DNA of 64,000 nucleotides from Hofstenia miamia (GCA_900660155.1 CABFPE010000121.1:163317-227316); one strand, 5' to 3'. Positions 25,429 through 37,494 are shown, counted from the first letter of the stretch. Notes: generated by a model from the letters alone, not told the origin. Numbers and translations are program-made.

Positions 25429-25634
25429 TCATTCAGAAATGACTTCGTCCAAAAACTCATCATGTTTCATCATTGGGACTGATGGTAAAATTTGTTGAGA
25501 GAACGCAATTCCCATTAGGTAGGGACGTTTCACTTGCCGTTTAATAAAAGTATCGTAATGGCCTTTTCCTCTTCCCAGACGCCCACCATTCTCTGTGAAG
25601 CCTAATCCAGGCAAGATTATCAAGTCTAATCCAC
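25429..25634 (-). CDS. MTHFS: MTHFS last exon (5-formyltetrahydrofolate cyclo-ligase)
   Basis: This is the terminal exon, preceded on the minus strand by a TTTGTTGTTTTTAG acceptor. It starts in phase 1, completing the Gly of TGGLD. It encodes GLDLIILPGLGFTENGGRLG and the signature GRLGRGKGHYD, then KRPYLMGIAFSQQ, MMKHDEFLDEVISE and a stop. The family signature is GN/GRLG.GKGYYD, which binds ATP/phosphate. Here one Tyr is His. The enzyme converts 5-formyl-THF to 5,10-methenyl-THF using ATP in the cytosol. The length and ending match family C-termini. Confidence 0.92.
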
Positions 25635-25820
25635 CTAAAAACAACAAACCTGTAATTCTTGAAAGATCTTTGATCAAAACGTAACATTTGTAAAATCACA
25701 TAAATAATCGTTCATTTCAACACTCAAACCGAAGCCTTGCTTTTATCACACCCAGACTATTATTACTATTGTCACTTTTCCACAAAGCAAAAAGATTTTT
25801 AAGCAACTACTGATACTACT

Positions 25821-26231
25821 AGTAGTATAGTAATGGTTCCATGAGGTGCCACTTTTTTCTGATTGGTCGAGGGGTGGGGTCCATGAGGTGCTACTTTTTT
25901 CTGATTGACCGAGAGGGTTGGCCTTTGACCTGAGACTAAAAAAAATGTAAGGTAATGTGGGAAAGTAAAACTAAAAAATGTAAGTTAATGTGGGAAAGTA
26001 AAAATAAAAAAATGTAAGGTAATGTGGGAAATTAGATCATATAAATAACACAAAAACTAGTAAAAGTACATGACTTCCATGACGTCAGTAAAACACCCCC
26101 GGCAATATCCACGACGTCTCAGGTCAAAGGCCAACCCTCTCGACCAATCAGAAAAAAGTGGCACCTCATGGACCCCACCTCTCGACCTATCAGAAAAAAG
26201 TGGCACCCCATGGAACCATTACTATACTGCT
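25821..26231. mobile_element. Long-TIR MITE inside MTHFS intron
   Basis: A 411-bp element with inverted arms of more than 100 bp. The left end AGTAGTATAGTAATGG and the right end (reverse complement) AGCAGTATAGTAATGG differ at one base. Each arm contains a doubled CCATGAGGTGCCAC...TCTGATTGGTCGAG unit. The centre has three near-copies of AAATGTAAGGTAATGTGGGA. ACTACT at 25815-25820 and 26232-26237 is the likely target duplication. No coding capacity. The arms should fold into a long hairpin if transcribed. Confidence 0.75.
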
Positions 26232-26683
26232 ACTACTTTCTATATTATAATTATGGAAATATTGCTACAGTAACTACATAAACTGTACTATTTCCGTTCA
26301 ATCTATGGAAGATTGCTTTGATAGAAACCCTTTCCATGAGCCATTAACACGTTCAACATTTACCACGGTCACAGCGCATTTTGCTTCTCCAGCAAAGCAA
26401 AATGCGTACACTAAAAACGGCAACTAAATTCATTCTCCATCATGCATGCAACACTTAACAAACTTAACGGCAAGCACTTATACAATTATTAAAATAGTAG
26501 GTTCTCTTTATACAGCAATTTCAGTGCTAATATTTCTCAGAATATTACAAATAATTCCTTCTAGAAACCAAGTTGCTTAAAATTCTATTAATTTTCTCAT
26601 TGTAATTGCTAAGCTTTACTCAACAAGCATTTACTTTCTACACAATGCTAAGACTGAAGAAGCAGAAACGTTAGAAAATATTC

Positions 26684-26897
26684 GAAAAATGTAAGGTAAT
26701 GTGGGAAAGTAAAACTAAAAAATGTAAGGTAATGTGGGAAATTAGATCACATAAATAACACAAAAACTAGTAAAAGTACATGCATGACGTCAGTAAAACA
26801 CCACCGACAATATCCACAACGTCTCAGGTCAAAGGCCAACCCTCTCGACCAATCAGAAAAAAGTGGCACCTCATGGAACCATTATTGTACTACTATT
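26684..26897. mobile_element. Truncated second copy of the same MITE
   Basis: It repeats the centre (two AAATGTAAGGTAATGTGGGA units, TAACACAAAAACTAGTAAAAG) and the right arm of the 25821-26231 element at high identity, but lacks the left arm. It ends at GGAACCATTATTGTACTACT. Confidence 0.75.
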
Positions 26898-26899
26898 AG

Positions 26900-27840
26900 G
26901 GTGTGCCTGGGTCCTTCAACTGGTTCAAATATACAGATTTTTAAATGTTTTCTCCCTAACTGGAGCATCCTCAATAAAGAAGAATATATTGGGATAGATA
27001 CTTCTGAATATTCTAATATTTGCAATCTTGATGAAATCCTGGTTTTGTGTGAAATGTTCACAAAAGAAAATCAACCTAGGAATGACTAACAAACATTTCT
27101 AGAATTGGTTATCATAATCTTTGGTGATGCTCCACTGTGTGGTGTAAATTTTATCAACCATGAGGATTGCACCAAGCCAATTGGATGACAACTGCATTGT
27201 ACTCAATAAAGATCTTGCTCTTTTACACACAATTTTAACTGACCACCCAAGAAGAGAAAGGTTTACAAAGATTTGCTAAATTTGTAATTTTGTTTTATGT
27301 GTTTGCTTGGTTTACTTCATCCTGTCAATATCAGCCCCATGACCATTGTTTTTTTACAAGCCTTGTTGAATTATACTGCTGACAAGGCTGTTGCAGATTA
27401 AGCAAGAAAAGCATTTGCAAAACACCTTTGGTACTTAGTAGAAGAATTTTTTTGATGAAAGTATTTCTAATGAGCAGGAAATTCTAATGGTTAAAAGTCT
27501 CAGTAAGCCAATGGATAAAATTCCATATAAAAAGTTGTACAAGATTTTGTCACTGGAAACATTAATAATTTTTTTAATATTCTTAATGGCCAAAATCATG
27601 TCCTTCAGTCAATCCACTCCTCTGGAATGAGTGCAAAGATTACAAAATCTCAAAAAATAATGTCTATAAAATGAATGTCACTAATGATTTTTGCTGAATG
27701 TAGAGTAGGTTTAATGCAGTACCACAATAATATTATAACAAAGATGAAGAGCAAAAACAATTTCATTTGCAAGTTGTGGCCCAAAATAGAAAAATGTTAC
27801 CAAATTCCAATAAATCCACTCTTCAGAGTAGCATAATTTA
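26900..27840 (+). pseudogene. Degenerate copy of a dispersed uncharacterised gene family
   Basis: Multiple short frames keep a consistent order: NWSILNKEEYIGIDTSEY, IIIFGDAPLCGVNFIN, ALYSIKILLFYTQF, QRFAKFVILFYVFAWFTS, AFAKHLWYLVEEFFDESI and KDEEQKQFHLQVVAQNRK ending in NSNKSTL. From memory this order occurs in a repeated family of uncharacterised invertebrate proteins with 'GA.H.ARWMAKA.YSLKI.LF' and 'EEQKQ.LLQVV' blocks. I cannot name its function. At least five frameshifts or stops occur. It lies antisense in an MTHFS intron. Confidence 0.5.
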
Positions 27841-28473
27841 AATATACAATAACTGTTATCAATGAAGTTTTTTGTCAAATAAGTTCTAAATGTTGATGAA
27901 TTGTTTCAATATTTAATTAAACTTTGTAGTTTTGAATTCATAATTTATATTACAATGCAAATTCTATAGATTTTTGTGGATTTCTACATCACTTTCTGCA
28001 CAAGAGAATTTTTTACTCACCTCATTCTCTGTATGCCTAAATTGATATTTATATATATATANTGCCTAAAATAGATTCGTTTTGGGCTCGTTGTATATCA
28101 ACGACTGTGCTCCAAGCTCGGCTCGTTGACAAATCTTTTTAGAGGAGTACAAAACAATGTTATTAACCAAAAAATACAGCAGCCAAACTCAAATCTATAG
28201 GTTACTTTGAAAAAATACAAATTTTACGAACATCTATATTACTGCACTATTAAAATATCAGAAATATCAAAAATATCATGATATGTTAGATAAAAAACAG
28301 ATTGATATATTTATATTTTTAAAAATGTATTATTATACCAATCCCTCGTTAAAATTGAAATTTTCTGTTTCCTTAGCTAATTATTCAAGGTTATGCAAAT
28401 AGATGGGGTGTTATAAATTGACATATGTCAAATAATTCTTCAATTTTTGACTTTTTATAAAATTTAATTGATT

Positions 28474-28743
28474 TCAGCCAAACCCAACTAAAAAGCGAAT
28501 CAGTTGGCGTTTCGTGCACACTGATTTTGCAAACCGGTGGATTGCGCGAATGCTCCAGTTGACGCTGAGTGCAAAACCGGTGGATTGCGCGAATAGGTTG
28601 GTAAACAACGGAATGCTATCGCGAATACGTTGACAACTGAAAGCCAACTGTTCAGTTGTGCCGGTTTGCGATCGCGAACGCACCCATTGTACTGTGGAAA
28701 ACCCTGGGGAATACGCGACAGTAGGGAGGACGCGACCCACATG
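28474..28743. repeat. GC-rich patch with duplicated 20-mer core
   Basis: Within very AT-rich DNA, CCGGTGGATTGCGCGAAT occurs twice (about 28534-28551 and 28577-28594). An inverted CCGGTTTGC lies at 28661, and there are several CAGTTG/CAACTG pairs. Overlapping open frames on the minus strand result from the low stop density of the GC-rich sequence. It looks like a short structured repeat of unknown kind. Confidence 0.45.
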
Positions 28744-28943
28744 TCAAATGTGTAATGTCTACCATGGATTTGAAAGAAATATTATTAAAATGCCATCTAT
28801 CACAACTGTTCGCACATAATGTAATTTTATCAACGAGTTCATATTCCCAGAGAAAATTAATCAAATCTGCTAAGGTAATTTGTTTGTTCAAAATTTCTTT
28901 AGATGTAAATATTGGGTTTTCAAGGAATGCAGAAGTGACTTGA
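28652..28943 (-). other. Unassigned open frame, weak transposase resemblance
   Basis: A minus frame of about 95 codons. The part TLADLINFLWEYELVDKITL followed by FNNISFKSMVDITHLTC faintly recalls the N-terminal region of ISXO2/IS1595-like transposases found in animal genomes (L...L.F.Y.W.........IS.KTVVDW...LR..C). The match is short, and the frame then runs into the GC-rich patch. Could be chance. Confidence 0.25.
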
Positions 28944-29189
28944 AATAATAGAGGTACGCTGTAAAAATTGTTTTATTAAGAATTATAAAACTGAGTGACT
29001 ACTGGTTAGGTCAATTGACTATTGTGAACAGTGTAGATTGAACAAAGTGACGCTCAATAAGGCCACCCAATCAATAATCTGCGTAGGTAAAACGAGACCC
29101 CCAATATAGTCATTTGAGATTCATAATTAATAAATTTTTTTCCAAATTCAACGAAGATACTTCTTGTCAGTTGGATAATCCTATATAAG

Positions 29190-29360
29190 CTAGAAATTAT
29201 CGCCCAATGTCAACAACTACCTCTCCTTTTAGTAAAATTATTGAAAAATTACTTTATTAATAAAACAATTCATATTTCTCAAAAAACAATACTCTATAAA
29301 TACATATTTTGGAGTTCGGAAATCTCATTCTAACATTAAGCCTCTGATGCTCTACTACTG
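29190..29360 (+). mobile_element. LINE RT N-terminal fragment
   Basis: NYRPMSTTTSPFSKIIEKLL is the RT block 0/1 pattern (NYRPIS.L...SK..EK.L). After frameshifts it is followed by FGVRKSHSNI, the (Q)FGFR..HST block. Short and dead. Confidence 0.65.
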
Positions 29361-30864
29361 TTCGGTTTATTAACAGTTCGGATTGGCTTCGGGTTGTAAT
29401 ATCTGATTTTCAAACGGCTTAAAAGGTTGACATTTTCTAAAATGACGCAATACGTCCTATTATTTAAATAAAAATACATCAATGCTGGGTTGAAATTTAC
29501 AAAATACCCAAAACTTCGTGTTTTCTTGTTTATTGCGAAAGCAATGCACAGGGAGACAAAGGCCGGAGGGGCGTTCTTAAAAGTTGTTGTAAAAAACGTA
29601 TTGGGTTAATTAGTGTTAATGTACGATTTTAAGCACAAAAAGGGGTGAATTTGCATTCGTTTGAATTGATATAGCTAGACAAACTATCCTGGGGCGAGTG
29701 TGAACCCACTTTCCATCACCCAACAAATTCTGATCTAAATATTCTCCGCGTTACATACCTACTGTTGCACATGCTTTTTTAAGGATCAATTTTTTTATAA
29801 AACTACATCATTCCAAAATAGGATGAAATGTAATCAAAATAATTAAATATGTTTGCAAAATAACCCTTAATTTTTGTCTTGTAGAACTGTTAATAAAAAC
29901 AATACTTTATACAAATGTAGTCACACGGAAGTAGAATTGCAACGTATATTTGATGAAATCAAATTCAATTAAATACAACTTATTGGTACTAATCAAATTA
30001 GAAGTGTTTCGCAATTCAAGGAGTTTTGCTTCATGGGTATCAGTATTCGAAAAAGGGCGTTGGTCAACCTGGCGAACTTTCATTTCTGGTATGAAATAAT
30101 GAAATTAAACAAAAGAAGCGAAAGGAATTGCATTGAATTTGATTGCATTAACGAAAAAATGAGAATGTTTTCGTGTTCCAAGACGAGTTAAGTATCAACC
30201 AACACGTCAAAAGAAACGTAGTATCTAAAAGTATAACTTAAACAGCTGCGACTGTTTGGGATTTCTATACAAGTTTGAAGTTGAATTTTTTCCTTATTTT
30301 TTATTGAAAAAAACTTAAACTATCTGATCACCACGACGAACGATTTTACCAAACTACTATGGTATTTATACCGCTATAGCGTTGTAGATCATTGACGAGG
30401 AAGCTCCATACAACAATATCACGCATTGCCTACACACGATTTAGAAATTACAATACGAGAAGCATCTTTGCTTCACAACATTAAGGCAAGCTATTGTAAA
30501 TTATAATAAAATAATTGACAATATACGTCCGTTATTTACTCATTTACACAACGCATATGTTAAATGGAATAACTAAAGAATAAGATTTTGTAGTTACATG
30601 AATGTAATATTAAACATACATAAATAAATTCAGTTGTAATTGCAGAATACCTAATCAGTTATTTAGAACATAAATCATTAATCTAACAATTAAGAATATG
30701 TGAGAGCTCCTTCAACATAACAAACAAACGAGCTAGATGAGTTCTCTGATTATAAGATGTTAGTAAATATACCGACAGGTGTTCACATTGCTAGAATTCG
30801 ATTAAAACAAGATTCTTACAGATTACAGAAAGCACAATTCACATATAGCACTTCACAAAAATAC
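29361..30864. other. MTHFS intron sequence without other genes
   Basis: Nothing recognisable on either strand. AT-rich intronic DNA. Confidence 0.4.
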
Positions 30865-30990
30865 CTGTTGAATCTGAACTTTGATTCATATTAATTGAAG
30901 TAGAGGATGACTGCTTGATCCCATCCTTATTCTTAGAAAGAGCAACATAGTCAGACCAGTTTGGTAAGCGAACCATTTGCATTAACTCCC
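30865..30990 (-). CDS. MTHFS: MTHFS internal exon
   Basis: 126 nt between a CTGCTTAG acceptor and a GTATTT donor, phase 1 in and phase 1 out, so it joins both neighbouring exons in frame. It encodes GELMQMVRLPNWSDYVALSK, then a Ser/Asn-rich stretch ending DSTG. It matches the family segment M.MV.L.S..D...LP...W.I.QP...(D)....STGGLDLI. The usual WNI.QP is replaced by KDGIKQS, so this loop is diverged. The segment is too short for the RNA track but the homology is clear. Confidence 0.82.
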
Positions 30991-31607
30991 CTAAGCAGAT
31001 ATGGTATTCAATTTCGACTTTAAAAGGAAACTGGATTCATGTTAATAATATTCCAAACAGGATTATCAAAAGTAATGCATTGTTTTAAACTATTCTTAAA
31101 TTCGGAAGTCGTGGTAATTCCATTTCAATAAATGAAGTTAAGGCCCAGTAAATGTGCAGCTCAGGGTGGCCACACTTAAAATTTGCATAAAGATCACTAC
31201 ATTGCTACTGCGCTATGGGATAGGTTAACCTTGCTTGGATTTACCATATTTTTTAAGAAGAATAAGCCTCCTCGTTCTCATGAACAAGCCCCTTTTTAGC
31301 AAAAGCAATAAATATATTGTTACTGTATTTACAATGCTATTTGTATATTACATTTACTTTCTATACATTTCGATTTTGCGTAAATTTTTTTTATTGTTAT
31401 CGAATATTCCAATTTATAGTACTACTTGTGCAATGTAAAAAGTAGACATAAAATTTAAAATGGAAAAATAAAATATAGAAACAATACTACACTTCTTGCT
31501 GAGATGTAAACAAAACTATTTCTAACATAATTTTTTAAATGGCGCATATATTATATTCGTTAGGCGGAACATCGCCCTGTGCTGAACAAAGAACCCATAT
31601 GCACATC

Positions 31608-31608
31608 A

Positions 31609-31640
<32 letters not shown>

Positions 31641-31908
31641 NNNNNNNNNNNNNNNNNNNNNNNNNNNNNNNNNNNNNNNNNNNNNNNNNNNNNNNNNNNN
31701 NNNNNNNNNNNNNNNNNNNNNNNNNNNNNNNNNNNNNNNNNNNNNNNNNNNNNNNNNNNNNNNNNNNNNNNNNNNNNNNNNNNNNNNNNNNNNNNNNNNN
31801 NNNNNNNNNNNNNNNNNNNNNNNNNNNNNNNNNNNNNNNNNNNNNNNNNNNNNNNNNNNNNNNNNNNNNNNNNNNNNNNNNNNNNNNNNNNNNNNNNNNN
31901 NNNNNNNN

Positions 31909-31938
<30 letters not shown>
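31608..31938. repeat. (TA)n microsatellite around a 268-N gap
   Basis: (AT)n runs on both sides of N at 31641-31908. The gap is probably longer TA repeat or an insertion in TA. Frames spanning it are artefacts. Confidence 0.95.
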
Positions 31939-31940
<2 letters not shown>

Positions 31941-31984
31941 CTCTTGAAAATGGTTAACGCCAGTCACCAATTGGTATTAAGAAA

Positions 31985-32215
31985 CGTACTGGACATTAAC
32001 ATCAGTGGTGGACGTCTGTTATCTACTAGAACGGTGCTAATCTTAAACGTCCGCTCTGTTAGAAGCAAAGCTTGCCATCTACTTCCCAACTGTTTGTACT
32101 GACGGAGCACAACATGTGGTTATTTCTGGAGGCCTCTGCAGCCAATGCCAAGAACACGACACGAATGTCAGATTTTGAAAATTAATGCTGCGTACTAACT
32201 TACTTATCCACACCA
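31985..32215 (+). mobile_element. Possible LINE endonuclease N-terminal fragment
   Basis: TRTVLILNVRSVRSKACHLL resembles the start of LINE endonucleases (..LN.RS..NK...L). Afterwards the frame breaks. Only this motif supports the call. Confidence 0.35.
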
Positions 32216-33308
32216 ACTGAATCAAAAATTAAGTTGTGCGGCTATTATATACAGCAAAAATCTAAAACTAAGTGAACTTTGTTCGATTATATTAAAGCTG
32301 ACGACATATACTGAAAATATATGCGGAAGAGGTACACATCGTCAAAATTCTTAGAAAATATTATATAGGACCAATATAGTTTTTAAAATCTGTACATAAA
32401 TGCTTATTTATGTCGTTTTGAAGACAGATGGAGTGTTTGGACACAATTTTTTATTTGAAGTTAAATGATGTTGTACATATATGATGCTTAAATGATGTTT
32501 CATTTTTGACTTCATAACATATCATATAGGCATTCTACAACAGAAAAAGTAACTTTCTTACAGCAACTAATTAAACAATTTTAGACATATTTGAAAACTA
32601 GAGTGACTATTTTGGGGTGTTTGCCAACTATCTTTCCGGTTACTAATCATTATTATAAAACATGTAGCATCAACAAGTTAGCAAAACCCTCTAATTTATT
32701 CAAAGTAAAAATATATATTCCATCAAAATCGTTACTACAGCAGAATTCACTAATCATGGTATGAGAAAATTGGATATGTTTACACCATTAAACATATTCA
32801 TTTGCTAAAAGATTTTGTACATTGGATCAGGAATGAAGAAAAGCTGTGCTTAACTGGTGTTGTTTGGATTTGAGAAGAAGTAGCCTAGACTAGCTAAATA
32901 TTCATTGAAATCGTTTGTTAGGCAGGTCAGAAATCCATCTCAAACAATACACTCATAAGAATAAATTGCAAAGCGAAAGCACCTTTTCCTTTTGCGGTGA
33001 CCACTGATTTTCTTAAATATACTTCAATATTTCAATTTCGTAATATATTGCAAAAACAACAATGGACCATTGCTCATTATTTTTCATAGAAAGAAGATCC
33101 TTCAACGCCTTTGTCAGACACTCAATTTGGCCATCACTCAGAAGCATGTGAATATCACAGATAAGTAAATGCTCATTTAGAAAAACTGCTAAATAAAATT
33201 TAAAAAATTTGGCGAAAACGATGATTGCTCTTTTATAAGGACAGTTTTTTAAATATTTAAATACAATTTTTTTAGAGATAGACTATAGGAAATGATACTA
33301 TAACAAAC

Positions 33309-33444
33309 CTTCATAGTGAGGGATAAAGCAGACCTTCCCACTTTGAAGAATGTCTTTAATAAGAATAGTGGTATCCACTTCGGAATCCATGTTAACATAG
33401 ACACTGACACGGGATGCTCTCTTATAAGCATCATGCATCATCAC
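33309..33444 (-). CDS. MTHFS: MTHFS upstream exon
   Basis: 136 nt between acceptor ATTGCGTAG and donor GTTTGTT. Frame 0 at the start, phase 1 at the end. It encodes DAYKRASRVSVYVNMDSEVD and TTILIKDILQSGKVCFIPHY, the family segment S.RI..Y..M..EV.T..II...F..GK.CFIPRY. The usual Arg of FIPRY is His. The N-terminal exon (about 30-40 residues with LS..E...QS) was looked for upstream to about 36 kb and not found. Confidence 0.88.
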
Positions 33445-33799
33445 CTACGCAATAATCTACAAATTACAATAATTATACATTTTAAACAGAAAATCTAATT
33501 GTTAAGAGAAAACGAAATTCCAGACACATTTAAGCATGTAGATTCTCGTTATAATAGCTACATCTAAAGCTATGTAAAGAAGAAATGAATTATATAATTT
33601 TAAACAACAGACATTTATATACACAAAATTGAATAAATTAAATTTGGTAGATTAAATTGGATAACTAAATAAGGCAGATCCAGCAATTTTAGTTAGGTGG
33701 GACGTGTATGTTCTAATATTTTTAAAATCATGTACTATCGGTTTCTAACAAATGTGTTACTTAGGTATTTACATAAATGAAATTTATATAATAGATAAG

Positions 33800-34400
33800 G
33801 AAACATTAATAATAATAATAAATGACTTTATTTAGCCGTTGAAGGCATACAACACTACAAAAAGGATAAAAACATGTCAAGTTTTACGACAGCTAGGACA
33901 GTAACAGGAGATGAAATAGGAGCAGATGGAAGAGTAGGCGATGTTGGAGAAGGGCTCAGCAAACAGGAAAGATATCAAAGATTTCTTGAAGCTCGCCGGC
34001 GAGCAAAAAAAATTAATGGATGTTGGAGGCTTGAGAGTCAAGATATAACTAGCAGCAGTACAAGTACGATTGAAAAACGAGTGAAGGGTGCGATGTTTCT
34101 TGGGACGACGAATGGAGAAGGCGACAACATCATCAGAGCGAGTAGAGCGGGAATTAGAGAACGTAATGAAATCAAAAGGATCAAGATCCAATTTGCGAGT
34201 GACAGCGGGAGAGTGAAGAATTGGAGAAGAGCATCTTTGTATGGCAAGGGAGAGATCCATTTGAATTCACGCTTCTGGAAACGTTCCATAGAGTGGAACA
34301 AGGAACGAGAAGGCCACCAACAGAGAGAAGCATAGAGAAGAATAGCGCGAGGAATAGACTTGAACAAAGAGAGTTTCACAGCAGCCGTGGAATTAAAGGA
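33800..34400 (-). mobile_element. LINE C-terminal fragment with (ATT)n tail
   Basis: Two minus frames joined by a frameshift near 34200: ILLYASLCWWPSRSLFHSME, RFQKREFKWIS, YKDALLQFFTLPLSL, then LDLDPFDFITFSNSRSTRSD and AASYILTLKPPTSINFF. This is the domain after the RT thumb in the same broad clade as 23449-24075. At the 3' end (minus) lie AATAAA and an (ATT)n run (plus 33808-33823). The plus-strand open frame 33874-34335 is its shadow. Confidence 0.7.
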
Positions 34401-34439
34401 ACAATATAGTTCGCAAATTCATTTTTTGAGAATTAAAAT

Positions 34440-36140
34440 GAAGTTAAGAAACAAGATTCAGGAAAGCCATTGCCTAGCACATATTGAAGATCCATTAAAA
34501 ATTTAAAGCTTCTTCCCTAAATTATCTAGAAAGTCTATATTTCCAAGATCGTCATGTATTATTTTTTAATAGCATTAAAACTTGATTTGGCGATATAGTA
34601 TTGAGACATAACAGCAATAATTGTTTCTCTAAATGAAAATTGGAATTGATGAAATAAACAAATTTTATAAGATTATTTCTTTTCATTTTGAATATATACT
34701 TCAGCAGCTTATAGATATAAATTTCAAAGTCATAACGAATTGAAATTTGAATAAATATACTATTACTTGATTAACTGTTGCCAATACGTGGTTTGTAACA
34801 AAAAACTAGTACATGTCTAGCAATTGTGGAATGTTGGTTAAATCTCCGTAAGGTTTAGAGCCCTTTTAAGTACAAATGCAATAAGCATGAAAAATTTTAT
34901 TTATCAATAATCATAGCAAAGTAATTGAAGGCACTCTTGATATTGGTGTACCACATTCTATAACCTCTTCTATATATTAGGCGCTTTGTACATTCCAGCT
35001 AAGATTATTGGAAATATTTTTTGCACAATCTTGGCTACATGTTCCTTAGTCACTAACAATGAAAAAACGCATATTTTTTAAATCGAAATTTAAAAAACAC
35101 ACAAATATAAGGCATTATTTGTATATTACCCGGTTTTTAAGCTGGCCAGAGACCTCTACAATCAGAAATCTGCGAATCCAATATATCGAATTGAATCCGA
35201 TTCCGAATCCGCTTAAATTCGAAATTGGAGTGTGAATGGGCCTAATCTGGTTGAAAATACCAACAAGGTAATATGTTGATATTCTATGTATTTTAAGTAA
35301 CTGGTAAGGGGATTGCAGAGTTTTGAAAAATTACGGAAATTAAATTTTGGCATTTTGGTAATATTTGAGTACTTAGGCGTCTAGCCAGAGCAGAAAACCA
35401 TATTTGAAAAGAGAACTACGTTTGAAAAGGGTAACCGCGTCTTAAAATATTTGCACTTCCAACGATTTAATGTGGGACATGCATATAATATATTTCTTCA
35501 AAACTAAACAAAATCGTCAGGTTTGAAGGGGATAAATACTTGAGCAAAAGTGATGCTTTATCAAATTTAACCTATTTTGATATTTGTTCTCTGATTTCAC
35601 TTGCAATAAGTTACTTATAGTGTACGGAAATTATTAGTTAAAATTATTATCTCCATAATAAACAAAATTATGAGCAGGTAATAACAAAGTTACATTACTT
35701 AAAAAAATTTAAGTTTTTGTTGCAAATTATTGCTGTAGGTTTTATCTCTCTTAATAGGATTTGGATTTTTCGTACTGTGAAAATTTTTTCCGAGTATTGA
35801 AAATTAAGGAGCTTTATACCTCTTACTTCAATTGAATTACGTGGCAAAATTGTGCCACGTCTTATTGAGAATGGTTGCTGTTTTGCTCGTGCTCTAGGAG
35901 TTTATAAATGTATATTTCATTAACATTCATCGCATTTGCTTCTATGAATAATGGTTTAGCTGATTAAGTCGAATTTTTGAAGTTTATAATTCTGATTTTA
36001 TTCTTCTGAATTTAAAAATAGGCAGTAATGTATTTCTGTGGTTTTATTACAATTTAATGAGACAATTAAAACAGAGCCTGAAAAGAAAGTCTGAATGGGA
36101 AACGTGATCTTCTTTTGTACTACTCCATATGCTAAGTTTT
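34440..36140. other. No recognisable gene
   Basis: AT-rich. A segment at about 35150-35230 (AGAGACCTCT...TCTGCGAATCC...GATTCCGAATCC) recurs in inverted form at about 37820-37890, bracketing the LINE fragments between them. Confidence 0.4.
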
Positions 36141-36147
36141 TACTCAG

Positions 36148-37260
36148 AAAAAAAAGCATTTGACACTATTGACCATTAATTATTATTAAATAAGCTACAT
36201 AACTTTGGTGTAAGGGGCCATATATTCAAACTATTTGAAAGTTATCTTAATCAGCGTTATCAATACGTTTGTGACGACTCTAATAAATCTTACATGAAAG
36301 AGATAAAATATGGTGTACCTCAAGGATCGATTTTAGGACCATTTCTGTTTTTATTATATATTAATGACTTACCAAGTCATTTAAATGTATCGACTACTCT
36401 TTTTGCTGATGATACAAATCTCCATTCTGATTCTCATGATAAACAAATATTGTTTAACAATTTACAGCTGAATTTAGATACACTACAGGATTGGCTTTGC
36501 TATAACAAACTTTCATTAAACTGTGAAAAAACGATGCAACTAAATTTCTTTAAGGAGACCGAGGGATTGCAGCGGCTTGAAGTATCTGGTTATGAATTAA
36601 ATATTTGTGAATCCTACAAATATTTAGGAATTATAGTAGACAAGTATTTGACTTTTGCTAATCACATTTCCGAATTGTGTAAGAAACTATCTAAATTATG
36701 TGGTATGTTAATGAAATTGAGACATTTTGTGCAAAATCATGTAACGTTAAACTATTACAAAACTTACATTTTACCTATAATTCAATATGGAGTATTGATA
36801 TATGGTGGTACTACTTATCACACATTACTGCCTATTTTCAAAATTCAAAAAGAATAATTAATTTTAAACATTCGAAAGATTCGACAAAATGTTGTTTTTG
36901 GATAGTGATATACTCAATATATATGAATTATACATATTTGAACTACTAAAGCACATAATAAAAATACAAAGAAAAGATTACCCGATGGAATTTAACTATT
37001 TCAATAAAATTAATCACACATAATACTAGGGCTAAATTAAAAAACCAAACTTCAATAAAACAGCATAACTCTATGCTACAAAGATATTCTCTTCAAGTTA
37101 GGGGAAGTAAGATATGGAATTATATAAATTCTAGGGCATTAATTAGTTGTAATATAGATAAAATATCTGAAAATGAATGTAATAGGTTCTTGAACAATAT
37201 AAAAAGTAAAGTAATACAAGGAAATACTAATCTAATTGATTTAATATTCAATTAATAATT
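36148..37260 (+). mobile_element. 5'-truncated LINE reverse transcriptase
   Basis: The RT core starts at SEKKAFDTIDH (box A, one stop after it), then YGVPQGSILGPFLFLLYIND (box B), TTLFADDTNLHSD (box C with catalytic FADD intact) and ESYKYLGIIVDKYLTFANHI. The main frame is open for 187 codons (36294-36857). Frameshifts follow. Then comes an IYELYIFELLKHI piece and a final frame at 37073-37255 with SLQVRGSKIWNYINS and FLNNIKSKV. A jockey/CR1-type ORF2 lacking endonuclease and the RT N-terminus. Best preserved RT in the window but not functional. Confidence 0.85.
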
Positions 37261-37494
37261 TAAATGTCATGGGTAAAACAAATGAGCACCACTAGTGCTC
37301 AAAAATTATCCTTTCTAAACATAGTAACAATAAATTAATAAAAAAACTAAAAATAATAAATAAAAATAACAAGTTAATGCACAAATAATCTGGGGATTTT
37401 TAGCATTGTAAAGTGTATTTGTTTTTATTTTTTGTAAGTGTTTAGATAAATATACATCATTCATTCAAGGAAAATCTCACCAGATACGAGTCTT

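Noticed and set aside
31539-31970. Open frames of 120-136 codons with Ile-Tyr repeats
   Set aside because: They are translations of (TA)n flanking an N gap.
33874-34335. 153-codon plus-strand frame with an ATG start
   Set aside because: The minus strand carries clear LINE RT C-terminal motifs over the same bases. The plus frame is its shadow.
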